From DATATV01 sp036268615 (GTDB lineage Bacteria; Actinomycetota; Actinomycetes; Mycobacteriales; Pseudonocardiaceae), in assembly GCA_036268615.1 (NCBI GenBank), contig DATATV010000155.1, positions 1 through 64,000 of the forward strand: a DNA stretch of 64,000 nucleotides. Reading direction: 5' to 3'. The translations under genes were made by a program, and so were the position numbers. Shown in pieces: positions 16,983 through 25,770 of the stretch (positions within the stretch are counted from its first letter, which is position 1; each line of letters starts with the position of its first letter). The notes below the pieces were generated by a model. That model had not been told where the DNA came from. It saw only the letters and a program-made list of their open reading frames with translations, and did no database searches.

Positions 16983-17105
16983 TTCGAATGCCTTACACCT
17001 TCTCCCCGATACCAGAACCGTAGGACAATCGCGCATCGGGAAGCAGGACCACCACCCGACCGGGAACCAGACCCGCGCCAGCGGCGAGCCGCACGGCCAT
17101 CACCC

Positions 17106-19940
17106 TTAGGGGTCGCTTCGCTGCTGGCCCTCCCGCGCCGCTGGCGCGCCAGGGCCGCCCAGGGCCGCCTCGATCCGCCGAGCTTCCTCCCCCCGATGCT
17201 GCCCCCGATACAGCTCCAACGCCCCCCGCCGAGCCACCCGAGCCGCCCCGACCTCCCCGAGAGCCGCGTAAGCATCCCCCAGCGCCGCCAACGTGTTCGG
17301 CTCCTCATAGGTATGCCCGAGATCCTGAAACAGCAGTAGAGCTTCCCGGTAGTACGAGACAGCCTCGCCATGCCGCCCCAGCTGATGCGCGATGTAACCG
17401 AGGCTGTCCAGCGTGTCGGCCTCGCCCTCCCGATCCTCGTACTTGCGCAACATGGTCAAGGCGGCCTCGCAGTACCCGGCGGCCTGCTCGCAGTGGCCCA
17501 GTCGAGCGCTGTACCACCCGACCAGGTTGAGCGCCTCGCCCTCCCAGACGGGATTGTCCACCGTCCGCAACAGGTCCAGAGCGAGCAACGTGTGTGACAG
17601 AGCCAGCTCGTCGTCGCCCTGCCGCCCACGCACCCACGCCAGACTGTGCTGGGTGTGCCCCTGCCCGGGAATGTCGCCGGCCTGCGCGGCCAGTTCGAGC
17701 GACCGCTGGAGGTGCTCGACCGCCTCGCCGTGCTCGCCGGCTCGCGCGCGGGCCAGGCCGAGCCTGCGTAGGGCCTGGGCCTGGTAGGTCGGCTCGCCGA
17801 GGCGTTCGGCCGCGGTCAGCGCGGCCTGCCAGGTGATCGTGTTGTCGTGCAGGTGTCCGCGTCGCCACAGGAAGGTGCCCAGCGTCCAGGCCAGGCTCCA
17901 GGACCGGTCGTGCCAGCCTTCGGCGACCGCCAGCTGATGCGCGGCCAGCAGGTCGTCGTGCTCGGTGTCGAACCACGCCAGGGTGGCGGCCAGGCCGGTG
18001 TGGGCGACCGGCCGGCAGTCGTCGCCGGGTGGGTCGAGCTTGATCGGCGCACGGTTCGGGTCGAGCAGCCGCTCGCCGTCGTAGGCGCTGTGCAGGTAGA
18101 AGTCGACCAGGCGTTGCCGCGCCCGCCGTCGAAAACCGTTGTCCAGGTCGTGATCGGCCTGCTCGGTGGCGTACAGCCGGACCAGGTCGTGCATCCGGTA
18201 GCGACCAGGAATGGGCTGCTGCACCAGGGAAACCCGCTCCAGGGCGCGTAGGGCACTGCGGGCTTCGCCGGGGCTGAGGGCGGTCAGGCTGGCGACGGCG
18301 GGCAGGCTGATGTCCGGGCCGGGGGCGAGCCCGAGCAGGGCGAACACCTGGGCCTGGATCGGGCTCAGCGCGTCATAGGACCAGGACAGGCCGGCGCGCA
18401 CGCTGGTCGCCGGGTCCTCGTCGTCCAGTGCGCCCAGCCGGGTGGTGGTGTTGCGCAGGTCCGCGGCGAGCATGGACAGCGGGAACTCCGGGTGTTCCTG
18501 GGCGCGGCCGGCCACGATGCTCAGGGCCAGCGGCAGGCCGGCGCAGCAGGCCAGCAACTCGGACACCGCCGCAGGCTCGGCCGTCAGCCGCCGCTCGCCC
18601 AGCCGTGCGGTGAGCAGCGCGTGCGCGTCGGCCTCGGGGAGCACGTCCACCGGTAGCGGGTGGGCGTCGTGCGCGGTGATCAGTCCGCGCAGCCGGTCGC
18701 GGCTGGTGACCAGCACCGTGCACGACGGGCTGCCCGGCAGCAGCGGCGCGACCTGCCCGACGTCGGCGGCGTTGTCCACCACGATCAGCATTCGCTTGTC
18801 CGCGACCAGGCTGCGGTAGAGCCCGACCTGGGCGTCCAGGTCCACCGGGATCGCGGCCGCCTCGACGCCCAACGCGTCCAGGAAGCAGCGCACCGCGGCC
18901 GGCACCGACATCGGCGCACCGGTCGGGTCGAAGCCGCGCAGGTTGACGAAGAGCTGGCCGTCGGGGAACCGGTCGAGGTTGCGGTGCGCCCAGTGCAGCG
19001 CCAGCCAGGTCTTGCCGACGCCACCGGCCCCGCCGAGCGCGGAGATGGCCATCGTGTCGCCGGTGACCGCGCGGCTGTCGATCGCCCGGGACAGTGCGGC
19101 CAACTCAGCCGCCCGGCCGGTGAACGACCGTGGCGCGGCCGGTAGCTGGCGGGGCACGATCGGCTGGGCGGCCGGCTCGACCGAACTCGGTGCGCCGGCC
19201 GCGAGTGCCGGGTCGGCGGTGAGGATTCGCTGGTGCAGGTGTTGCAGCGTGGGACTGGGATCGGCGCCCAACTCCTCGATCAGCCGGGCCCTGATCCGGG
19301 CGTAGTACTCCAGCGCCTCGGCCTGCCGCCCGCACCGGTAGAGCGCGAGCAGGAACTGGCCGGCCAGCCGCTCGTCCAACGGGTTGGCCGCGGTCCGCGC
19401 GGCCAGGCCGCCGACGAGCTCGGCGTGCTGGCCCTGCCGCAGCCTGCGGTCGGCGTGGTCGAGTTCGGCGGCGAACCGGGCACTGTCCAGGCCGGCCCGG
19501 ATGCCGTTGATCCACGGTGTGTCCAGGCCGTGCAGGGCCTCACCGCGCCACAGCACGAGGGCCTGTTCGAAGAAGGCGCCGGCCTGCGCGTCGGACTCGG
19601 TGGTCCGGCCCTGGCCGGTCAGCTGGTGGAACCGGTGCAGGTCCACCGCCTGTTCGTCGACGGTGAGCTGGTATCCGCCGGACCGCCGCGACAGGCCGAA
19701 CTCCTCGGCGACCGCGAGTACGTGCCGCAGCCGGGAGAGGTAGGTGTACAGCGTTTCCCGCGCGCGCCGAGGGGCGGCCGATCCCCACGCGCGCTCGATG
19801 AGCTCGTCGACCGAGATCGTCCGGTTGGCGTCGACCACCAGAGCCACCAGCACGCATCGCTGCCGCCGTGGACCCAGATCCACCGACCGGCCGTTGACGT
19901 CGGCCTCGATACTGCCGAGTAGTCGGAACTCGACCCCCAC
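17106..19940 (-). CDS. AfsR/SARP-type regulator: OmpR-like DNA-binding, BTAD, NB-ARC and TPR
   Basis: A 944-residue pathway-type activator. Order: winged-helix domain (about 1-95: VEFRLLGSIEADVNGRSVDLGPRRQRCVLVAL), bacterial transcriptional activation domain (about 100-250, ending ADPSPTLQHLHQRIL), an NB-ARC ATPase with Walker A GGAGGVGKTWLALHWA near 310 and the sensor region VLVTSRDRLRGL, then TPR helices from about 640 to the end. The start is GTG 19940 after GGGGAAGG; an upstream ATG at 19964 is less well placed. In streptomycetes such proteins activate secondary metabolism. No biosynthetic cluster adjoins it; the nearest candidates are nos on one side and the 23-codon ORF at 20283 on the other. 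Confidence 0.9.
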   Translation of the reverse strand: MGVEFRLLGSIEADVNGRSVDLGPRRQRCVLVALVVDANRTISVDELIERAWGSAAPRRARETLYTYLSRLRHVLAVAEEFGLSRRSGGYQLTVDEQAVDLHRFHQLTGQGRTTESDAQAGAFFEQALVLWRGEALHGLDTPWINGIRAGLDSARFAAELDHADRRLRQGQHAELVGGLAARTAANPLDERLAGQFLLALYRCGRQAEALEYYARIRARLIEELGADPSPTLQHLHQRILTADPALAAGAPSSVEPAAQPIVPRQLPAAPRSFTGRAAELAALSRAIDSRAVTGDTMAISALGGAGGVGKTWLALHWAHRNLDRFPDGQLFVNLRGFDPTGAPMSVPAAVRCFLDALGVEAAAIPVDLDAQVGLYRSLVADKRMLIVVDNAADVGQVAPLLPGSPSCTVLVTSRDRLRGLITAHDAHPLPVDVLPEADAHALLTARLGERRLTAEPAAVSELLACCAGLPLALSIVAGRAQEHPEFPLSMLAADLRNTTTRLGALDDEDPATSVRAGLSWSYDALSPIQAQVFALLGLAPGPDISLPAVASLTALSPGEARSALRALERVSLVQQPIPGRYRMHDLVRLYATEQADHDLDNGFRRRARQRLVDFYLHSAYDGERLLDPNRAPIKLDPPGDDCRPVAHTGLAATLAWFDTEHDDLLAAHQLAVAEGWHDRSWSLAWTLGTFLWRRGHLHDNTITWQAALTAAERLGEPTYQAQALRRLGLARARAGEHGEAVEHLQRSLELAAQAGDIPGQGHTQHSLAWVRGRQGDDELALSHTLLALDLLRTVDNPVWEGEALNLVGWYSARLGHCEQAAGYCEAALTMLRKYEDREGEADTLDSLGYIAHQLGRHGEAVSYYREALLLFQDLGHTYEEPNTLAALGDAYAALGEVGAARVARRGALELYRGQHRGEEARRIEAALGGPGAPAAREGQQRSDP

Positions 19941-20282
19941 TGTGGCACCTTCCCCGAAACCCAACCGCTACGTGTCCCGGCTTACCCGGTTCGACCAGCC
20001 GAATCAAGGTACTCGCAAGGTTTGTGCAGGCTCCGCCGAGCACGATTGTTCCCGTGAACTCCGGCTGGAGGGCCGGAGGAAAACACGGCCTGGTGCATCA
20101 GGCCGTTCTTCACGGGGGAAGACCGTGCCAGCGCCACGTGGCCACGGATATCGCAATCGGTGGGACGTGCGCGACCGGTAGGGGTTCTTTCGGGTTGGCC
20201 GGCCGCCGACGACGTCGCGCGGTGGCCCCGGCGCCCTGTCCGCATCTGCTGTTGTCCTCATGACCTTGTGGAGGTTCGTTCC
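19941..20282. other. Intergenic region upstream of SARP gene and small ORF
   Basis: 342 bases holding the leftward SARP promoter and, rightward, the leader of the 23-codon ORF. No clear operator palindrome was seen. Long open frames crossing it on the minus strand are GC-bias shadows. Confidence 0.35.
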
Positions 20283-20354
20283 ATGTTCGCCGTGTATGTC
20301 TATGCCCGCCGGTCCGCGAACGTCGCCGATGACTTCGGCTGGCGCGCGCGTTAG
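20283..20354 (+). CDS. Putative 23-residue peptide ORF
   Basis: A short reading frame beginning MFAVYVYARR and ending DDFGWRAR before a TAG. It is preceded by GTGGAGG (20268-20274) with an 8-base spacer, the ideal geometry, and most codons end in G or C as real genes here do. A perfect 18-bp-stem hairpin begins 18 bases after the stop. The peptide is aromatic- and arginine-rich, has no Cys, Ser/Thr cluster or signal peptide, and I recognise no family. It could be a peptide product, a leader peptide for attenuation, or chance. No modification enzyme adjoins it. Confidence 0.42.
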   Translation: MFAVYVYARRSANVADDFGWRAR

Positions 20355-20372
20355 TTCTCGGCGGTTACCGAT

Positions 20373-20420
20373 GCCCGCGGTGATCTCCGGAATCGTTTCC
20401 GTCCGGAGATCACCGCGGGC
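20373..20420. terminator. Strong hairpin, 18-bp perfect stem
   Basis: Arms 20373-20390 and 20403-20420 are perfectly complementary (GCCCGCGGTGATCTCCGG and its partner), with a 12-base loop. It would terminate both the short ORF (rightward) and, as the second of a tandem pair, the esterase gene (leftward). Confidence 0.78.
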
Positions 20421-20425
20421 GCGGT

Positions 20426-20459
20426 CGGATAATCGAAACCAGATAGGGTCGATTATCCG
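20426..20459. terminator. Hairpin overlapping the esterase stop codon
   Basis: CGGATAATCGA (20426-20436) pairs perfectly with TCGATTATCCG (20449-20459) over 11 bp, loop 12. The minus-strand TAA of the esterase lies within the right arm. With the 20373-20420 hairpin it makes a back-to-back terminator. Confidence 0.65.
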
Positions 20460-22051
20460 GCGAGCGCCCAGAATCCGCAGTGGTGCTCGGTGGCGAAGTC
20501 CGTCTCCACCGAGGGCTTCGGCGGCACCAGGGACTGGATTCGCTGGCCGGAGTCGGTGAACAGCGGCCAGACCGGCGTGCCGATCGTGGTGGGGAAGCCG
20601 CGGGTGGCGAAGTCGGTCCAGTAGGACTTCATCGTCGCGGCCAACCGCTGCTGCGGCCCGGAGAGCGCCGAGGGCGTGTTGCCCAGGGTGAACAGGTACT
20701 GCAACTCCGATGCGTGCGCGGCACCGTAGGGGAAGCTCACCGGCGGCAGGAACGGCTCCGGCGCGTTCTCGTCGTTGAACTCGTAACCGAAGGTCGGCAC
20801 GTACTTCGAGGTGAGCTGATCCACGGTCAGCGCGTTGCAGGCGAAGATCGCGTCGGTGCCCACCGCGCCCATCGCGATGGCCGGGCTGGGATAGGCGGCA
20901 AGTGGGTACACGTTCGCGACGGCCGCCGCGGCCGCCGCGGACAGGCCGAGGGTGGCGGCGATGGTGGCCTGGTAGTTCGCCGCCGTCACCGGGGCGCCGG
21001 CCAGTTCGTTGGTCGCCACGAACAATCGCCACTCGTCGTGGTTGGAGCCGTCGACCACCGGTACCCGGTTGAACTCGCCGCTGCCGAACGAGGTCTTCAG
21101 CGACTGGGTGAGCACCGTGCCGTCGATTTCCGGTTGGTAGCCGCCGGTGTCCTCGTTGGCCAGGATGGTCGAGACCGGCAGTGCCCGCAGGCACGCCGCG
21201 GTCTGGCTGGCACAACCCGCCTGGCTGGCGAACGCCTCACCCGAAGCCTCCGCGGTGGCCAGCGGCGCCTGGGTCAGCGCGTACGCGCCGCTCTCCACGA
21301 TCGCCTTGGCGAACAGGCCCTTCGCGCCGCTCGACGCGAGCTGGGAGAGCACGCTCAGGCCACCGGCGGACTCACCGAAGATCGTCACGTCGTGCCGATT
21401 CCCGCCGAACGCGCCGATGTTGGACTGCACCCAGCGCAGCGCCGCCTGCTGGTCCATCAGGCCGTAGTTGCCCGAGGAACCGCCGGGCTTCGCGGTCAGC
21501 GCCGGATGCGCCAGGAAGCCCAGCGCGCCGAGCCGGTAGTTGATGGTGACCACGATCGTGCCGTCCCGGACCAGGCTGGTCGGGTCGTAGTCGTTGCTCT
21601 CGCCGGTGACCAGCGCGCCACCGTGAATCCACACCATCACCGGCAGCGGGCGGTTGTCGGCGTGCGGCGGGGTGTAGACGTTCAGGTACAGGCAGTCCTC
21701 GGACGTGCTACCCACACCGAAGAAGCCGGCCGGCTGCGCGCAGTGCGGGGCGAACTGAGTGGCGTCCCGAACGCCTGACCAGCGCGCGGCCGGGGCCGGC
21801 GGTTGCCAGCGTCGTGGCCCGACCGGTGGTGCGGCGTAGGGAATGCCGAGGAACTGGTCGGTGGACCCGGCGACGACCCCGCGTACCGCGCCGTCCCCGG
21901 TGGCCACCACGGGGCTGTGGCCGGTTGCCGGGCTGCTCACCGGCGCGGCGCCCGCACCGGTCGCGGCCGCGCCGACGACCAGCACCGCGGCCGCGGCCGC
22001 GCGCACGCCCAGCCAGGTATTTCGTCGCCAACTGACCCTGTCACGTGACAT
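20453..22051 (-). CDS. Secreted type B carboxylesterase
   Basis: A 532-residue carboxylesterase/lipase of the cholinesterase-like type B family, exported through an N-terminal signal peptide (Arg-rich RRNTWLGVR then AAAAAVLVVGAAATGAGAAP). Seen are GIPYAAPPVGPRRW, SEDCLYLNVYTP, the oxyanion block VMVWIHGGAL, the nucleophile elbow FGESAGGLS (Ser near 225), an acidic residue region near NHDEWRLF and the His near YGAAHASELQYLF, so the Ser-Glu-His triad appears intact. It hydrolyses carboxylic esters outside the membrane. It is last in the leftward TetR-hydrolase-esterase group, 102 bp after the hydrolase. Confidence 0.9.
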   Translation of the reverse strand: MSRDRVSWRRNTWLGVRAAAAAVLVVGAAATGAGAAPVSSPATGHSPVVATGDGAVRGVVAGSTDQFLGIPYAAPPVGPRRWQPPAPAARWSGVRDATQFAPHCAQPAGFFGVGSTSEDCLYLNVYTPPHADNRPLPVMVWIHGGALVTGESNDYDPTSLVRDGTIVVTINYRLGALGFLAHPALTAKPGGSSGNYGLMDQQAALRWVQSNIGAFGGNRHDVTIFGESAGGLSVLSQLASSGAKGLFAKAIVESGAYALTQAPLATAEASGEAFASQAGCASQTAACLRALPVSTILANEDTGGYQPEIDGTVLTQSLKTSFGSGEFNRVPVVDGSNHDEWRLFVATNELAGAPVTAANYQATIAATLGLSAAAAAAVANVYPLAAYPSPAIAMGAVGTDAIFACNALTVDQLTSKYVPTFGYEFNDENAPEPFLPPVSFPYGAAHASELQYLFTLGNTPSALSGPQQRLAATMKSYWTDFATRGFPTTIGTPVWPLFTDSGQRIQSLVPPKPSVETDFATEHHCGFWALAG

Positions 22052-22153
22052 CGTTGTCTCCTCCCCGGCGATGTGCCGGCGTTCGACCGCTCAGTTGCCC
22101 TGCAACTCTGACACTCCGGCCGGTCGAAGAGAAGAGTAAAACCGAATGTCATT

Positions 22154-22951
22154 CTAATCGGCGTCGTTGTCCTGTCGTTCGGTGGGTTCTTGCTCGGTAA
22201 AGAAGTCCACAATGGATTTCGCGAACGCCGTTTCGCTTACCGCGCTGAGATGACCGCCGGGAACCAGGCGCAGCTCCGCGCCGCCGATCGCCTCGGCCAG
22301 CAGCTCGGGCCGGGTCGCGAGCTGGTCGTCCTCGCCCACCAGCACGAGCGTCGCGACGGCGATCAGGTCGACCGAGCCGACCGCTGACCGGCCGGCTCCG
22401 GCCGCCGCGGCCAGCGACGGGCGGTCGGCACCCACCCGGTCAGCCAGCGCCCGCACACCGGCACCGGCCGGTGGCAACGTGCTCGTATCGTCGGCCAGCA
22501 GGGCGGCGGAGACCGCCGCACCCGACCGGGTCCTGCCGTCGGCGGGCCGGACGACATCGCCGCCGATACCGCCGAGCACCAGTCGGCGCACCCGGGCGTC
22601 CTGCGCGGCGGTGATCAGCGAGACCACCGCGCCCAACGAATAGCCGGCGAGGTGCACACCGTCCACCCCGAGCACGTCGAACAGGCAACTGAGATCGCGG
22701 CTCATCGTGCCGTCGCCGTAGTGCCGTGGATCGTCGGACTTGCCGGAGTCGCCGTGGCCCCGGGCGTCCATCGCGACCACCTGCCGGCCGGCCTCGGTCA
22801 GCGCGGCCACCACCCCGGGCGCCACCCAGTTCGCCTCGGCGTTCGCGGCGAAACCGTGCAGCAGGACCACCGGCGGTGTCGCCGTGACCTGACCCCACTG
22901 GTAGTAGGCGATGGGGGTGCCGTCAAAGGACTCGAACGCACACCGCAGCAT
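22154..22951 (-). CDS. Alpha/beta hydrolase
   Basis: A 265-residue cytoplasmic alpha/beta-fold hydrolase. Visible are the oxyanion HGFAAN near residue 32, MDARGHGDSGK near 60, the nucleophile elbow GYSLGA (Ser near 103), LVLVGEDDQL with the acid near 210, and PGGHLSAV with the His near 235: a full triad. It begins 31 bp after the TetR gene, on the same strand, and is followed by the secreted esterase, so the three probably form one TetR-controlled unit for ester breakdown. Substrate not assignable. Confidence 0.82.
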   Translation of the reverse strand: MLRCAFESFDGTPIAYYQWGQVTATPPVVLLHGFAANAEANWVAPGVVAALTEAGRQVVAMDARGHGDSGKSDDPRHYGDGTMSRDLSCLFDVLGVDGVHLAGYSLGAVVSLITAAQDARVRRLVLGGIGGDVVRPADGRTRSGAAVSAALLADDTSTLPPAGAGVRALADRVGADRPSLAAAAGAGRSAVGSVDLIAVATLVLVGEDDQLATRPELLAEAIGGAELRLVPGGHLSAVSETAFAKSIVDFFTEQEPTERQDNDAD

Positions 22952-22982
22952 GCTTCTCTACTCCTTCTCCCTGACGGGACGG

Positions 22983-23681
22983 TCAGCTCGTGGGTTTGGT
23001 GGCGCGTCGGCGTCGGCGCCCGCCGGTGACCGTGTCCATCAGGTCGGCGTCCAACCTGGTGATTGCCGGGTACAGCATCGATTCGCACAGCGCGGCGGCG
23101 TTGGCAAGATCGGTGTTCGGCCTGGCCAGTGCCTCCTGCGCGCACCAGCGGAACATGCCGACGATCATCGCGGCGACCAGTCGTGGCCCGGCGCCCGCCC
23201 GTCGACCGGACACCCGGCTGATGAGCGCGGCGATGGCGTCGACGCGCTCGTTGGTGGCCTCGGCGATGGCGGCCGCCGCAGCGGCGTGTCGCTCACCCTC
23301 GAAAGTCAGCTTGAATCCGTCCGGCCGGTCCCGGACGAAGTCGAAGTAGGCCGTGATCCACCGGTGCAGCCGTTGGCGAAACGGTTCGTCGTCGGGCCCT
23401 TGGTAGGCCGCGATCACCCGTTCGTTGAGCAGTTGGTGCTCCCGGCGCACGGCCGCGGCGAACAATGCGTCCTTGGCGCCGAATCGGGCGTACAGCGTGG
23501 GTTTGGTGGTGCCGGCGTGAGCCGCGATCGTGTCCATCTTCGCCGCGTCGAACCCGTCTGCCGCGAACACCGCGCACGCCGCGTCCAACATCGTGTCCTC
23601 ACTCAGCCGGAAACGTCGGCCGCGCGGCGAATCCTCCGGTGTGGCCGGCTCCGGTCGATCGACCCCGCCGGCTCGTGACAC
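22983..23681 (-). CDS. TetR/AcrR family repressor
   Basis: A 232-residue TetR regulator. The N-terminal helix-turn-helix is MLDAACAVFAADGFDAAKMDTIAAHAGTTKPTLYARFGAKDALF (about residues 30-75), with the usual Y-x-x-F-x-x-K-x-x-L recognition end. The C-terminal ligand domain resembles TetR_C types with Phe-rich helix TAYFDFVRDRPDGFKLTF. GTG 23681 is taken as start because GGGGAAGG precedes it. It probably represses its own operon through TTTACT-N4-AGTAAA at 23761-23776, 80 bp upstream. Inducer likely an ester or its product. Confidence 0.87.
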   Translation of the reverse strand: MSRAGGVDRPEPATPEDSPRGRRFRLSEDTMLDAACAVFAADGFDAAKMDTIAAHAGTTKPTLYARFGAKDALFAAAVRREHQLLNERVIAAYQGPDDEPFRQRLHRWITAYFDFVRDRPDGFKLTFEGERHAAAAAAIAEATNERVDAIAALISRVSGRRAGAGPRLVAAMIVGMFRWCAQEALARPNTDLANAAALCESMLYPAITRLDADLMDTVTGGRRRRRATKPTS

Positions 23682-23760
23682 GATTTCGCCTTCCCCGTTG
23701 TGAGGAGCATTCACCGCTGCCGGGTTGCCGACGGTCGTACTGGACAATAGCACTGCGGAT

Positions 23761-23776
23761 TTTACTCACCAGTAAA
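23761..23776. promoter_or_regulatory. TetR-type operator palindrome
   Basis: TTTACT-CACC-AGTAAA, perfect 6-bp arms with a 4-bp centre, 80 bp upstream of the TetR start. The TACT/AGTA core is common in TetR-family autoregulatory operators. Confidence 0.55.
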
Positions 23777-23956
23777 CTTGGATCGAGATGGATCGGTCCA
23801 GTGGCCGCCGGTCCGGACGCACCCGAATGGCGGTACTTGTCATCGCGGTGAAACACGGCGGTTACCGGTCGGCCCGAGACCCACGTCGGTCCGACGGCGA
23901 CCGTGTGAGCTGGGTGTTGACCCGCCGAATGTCGAGGTATACGTTCCCTCTAACAA

Positions 23957-23984
23957 GTGGAAACAGCGTTTCGCGTAGTGGAAC
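23957..23984 (+). promoter_or_regulatory. Catabolic regulon box A (IclR-type, inferred)
   Basis: GTGGAAA at 23957 and GTGGAAC at 23978, start-to-start distance 21, with GTTTCGCG between them; GAAAC-AGC-GTTTC (23960-23972) is an inverted repeat. It lies 142 bp before the first solute-binding lipoprotein gene. Confidence 0.6.
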
Positions 23985-24125
23985 AATAGCCTTCTCGTCA
24001 GTTAGGGCAGTGTGCTGTGCTGCCGAGATCGCGCACTGGCTCTCGGAATCGGGTCCGCCGCGGCCCCACCCGGCGCGTTGTCGCGCCCACGTCAGATCCA
24101 CCTGAATCGGCGGGGAGTCTCGACC

Positions 24126-25742
24126 GTGAAAAGAAAACTGATAGCCATCGGCCTTGGCGCCGTCCTTGTTGCCGGACTGGCTGCCGCGTGCGGTTCCGGC
24201 GGGTCGGCCGCGCAGGGCTCGTCGAAGTCCGGCAGCTTCGTTTACGCGATCGCCCAGGACTTCGCCAGCCTCGATCCGGCGAACTTCTCCAGCGAGGCCA
24301 CCACGATCATCAACGGCGTGCGTGAGTCCACGCTGTTGCAGTACCAGGCGGACGGTTCGACGCCGACGTCGTGTGCGGATTCGTTGCCGCCCAACATACT
24401 TCCCAGCTCCGGTCTGGTGCAGAGCTGGCAGCAGAGCGCGGACGGGAAGTCCATCGAGGTGACCCTGAAGTCCGGTGTGAAGAGCGCGGCCGGCAACACT
24501 CTCACCTCCGCCGACGTGCAGTGGTCGATCCAGCGGCTGACGGCGATCGACGCGGTCGGCAAGGTACTGTGGTTCACCCTCGGCGGGTTCAACCAGCAGG
24601 ACCCGATCACCATCGAGAGCCCGACGAAGTTCCGGCTGAACGTCACGAAACCTTCGGCGGACACGAAGTTCGTGCTGGCCGGACCGTGGGGCCAGATCTT
24701 CGACAGCACCGAGGCCAAGAAGCACGCCACCGCGGCCGATCCGTGGGCCAAGACCTGGCTGGCCTCCCACACCGCCGACTTCGGTCCGTGGAAGCTCCAG
24801 TCCTACGCCACCCAACAAGTCACCTTCGTGCGTAACCCGAACTACACCGGCCCGGTCGGCAACATCAACACGATGGTGCTCAAGACCGTCTCGGACGCCT
24901 CGGCGCGCACCCAACTGCTGGAGACCAAGCAGGCACAGCTCGCCAACGACCTGGACTTCACCCAGTTGCAGCAGCTCAAGGGCTCGCCGAACGTGACCAT
25001 CACGACCTGCAAGTCGGCCAACCGGGACCTGTTGGGACTCAACACCGCCGACCCGATCCTGAAGAACCCACAGGTTCGGCAGGCGATCTCGATGGCCGTC
25101 GACCGCAAGCAGATCGCCAGCACGATCTACCGCGGCTTCGCCACCCCGGCCAGGGCGGGAGTGTCCGACGCGTTCTCGCCCACCTCGGGTACGAGTTCGT
25201 TCGACTACAACGTGGCCGGCGCCAAGAAGTTGTTGGCCCAGGCCGGTTATCCCAACGGTTTCCCGCTGACCATCACGACCTCACCCAGTCAGCCCGGACC
25301 GTACTCGGCCAACCTGGCGGTGTTGTTGCAGTCCGAGCTGTCCGCGATCGGCATCAAGGTCTCCGTCCAGACCACCGCGTCGGCCCAGCAGTTCCTCTCC
25401 GACGGCACCGCGCACAAGATGCAGGCGTACATCATGCAGGAGTCGCCCGCCTTCGCCAACGCCGGTTACGGTGCCTGGCTGTCCAGCGGCTGTCAGGGAT
25501 TCCAGGACTACAGCGGCTACTGCGACCAAGGCTTCGACACCCAGGCGTTCGCGCTGATGAACAACCTGGACAACTCGCAGATCCCGACCCTGACCAGCCA
25601 ACTGTCCGATCTGGTCAACTCGACGGTGCCGGCGGTCTACCTGGTGGACGACACGACCACCTACGCCCGGTCCTCGTGCATCACCAGCTTCCCGGCCGGC
25701 TCGTTCGCCACCTACATCGAGCAGGCCAAGAGCACATGCTGA
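24126..25742 (+). CDS. ABC transporter substrate-binding lipoprotein, family 5 (first copy)
   Basis: A 538-residue oligopeptide/nickel-type (SBP_bac_5) extracytoplasmic binding protein. The signal KRKLIAIGLGAVLVAGLAAACGSGG ends in a lipobox with the acylated Cys near residue 20. Family blocks include FVYAIAQDFASLDPANF, LTSADVQWSIQRL, DPWAKTWLASHTADFGPW, NPQVRQAISMAVDRKQIAS and AKKLLAQAGYPNGFPLTI. The start is GTG 24126 after GGGGAG. No permease genes are adjacent; it is similar throughout to the second copy at 50382, which follows the only ABC core, so both probably feed that core. Heads the unit with two MBL proteins, an SDR and an MFS gene. Confidence 0.9.
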   Translation: MKRKLIAIGLGAVLVAGLAAACGSGGSAAQGSSKSGSFVYAIAQDFASLDPANFSSEATTIINGVRESTLLQYQADGSTPTSCADSLPPNILPSSGLVQSWQQSADGKSIEVTLKSGVKSAAGNTLTSADVQWSIQRLTAIDAVGKVLWFTLGGFNQQDPITIESPTKFRLNVTKPSADTKFVLAGPWGQIFDSTEAKKHATAADPWAKTWLASHTADFGPWKLQSYATQQVTFVRNPNYTGPVGNINTMVLKTVSDASARTQLLETKQAQLANDLDFTQLQQLKGSPNVTITTCKSANRDLLGLNTADPILKNPQVRQAISMAVDRKQIASTIYRGFATPARAGVSDAFSPTSGTSSFDYNVAGAKKLLAQAGYPNGFPLTITTSPSQPGPYSANLAVLLQSELSAIGIKVSVQTTASAQQFLSDGTAHKMQAYIMQESPAFANAGYGAWLSSGCQGFQDYSGYCDQGFDTQAFALMNNLDNSQIPTLTSQLSDLVNSTVPAVYLVDDTTTYARSSCITSFPAGSFATYIEQAKSTC

Positions 25743-25770
25743 GCGCCAAGCCAGGATTCGGAGACCGCAG

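Larger units (their letters stand above)
23682..24125. other. Divergent control region, TetR gene and importer lipoprotein gene
   Basis: 444 bases without a convincing gene. It contains the TetR-type palindrome (23761-23776) near the leftward gene and a GTGGAA double box (23957-23984) that recurs upstream of every transcription unit of the following catabolic cluster. Confidence 0.5.

Noticed and set aside
20283..20354. Assignment of the 23-codon ORF as a lanthipeptide or lasso precursor
   Set aside because: No Cys/Ser/Thr-rich core and no modifying enzyme, protease or transporter gene adjoins it.
20004..21215. Long minus-strand open frame of about 400 codons across the esterase 3' end and the intergenic hairpins
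   Set aside because: Arg/Gly/Ala-rich composition, no family motif, and it runs in another frame over the clear esterase gene; a GC-bias shadow.
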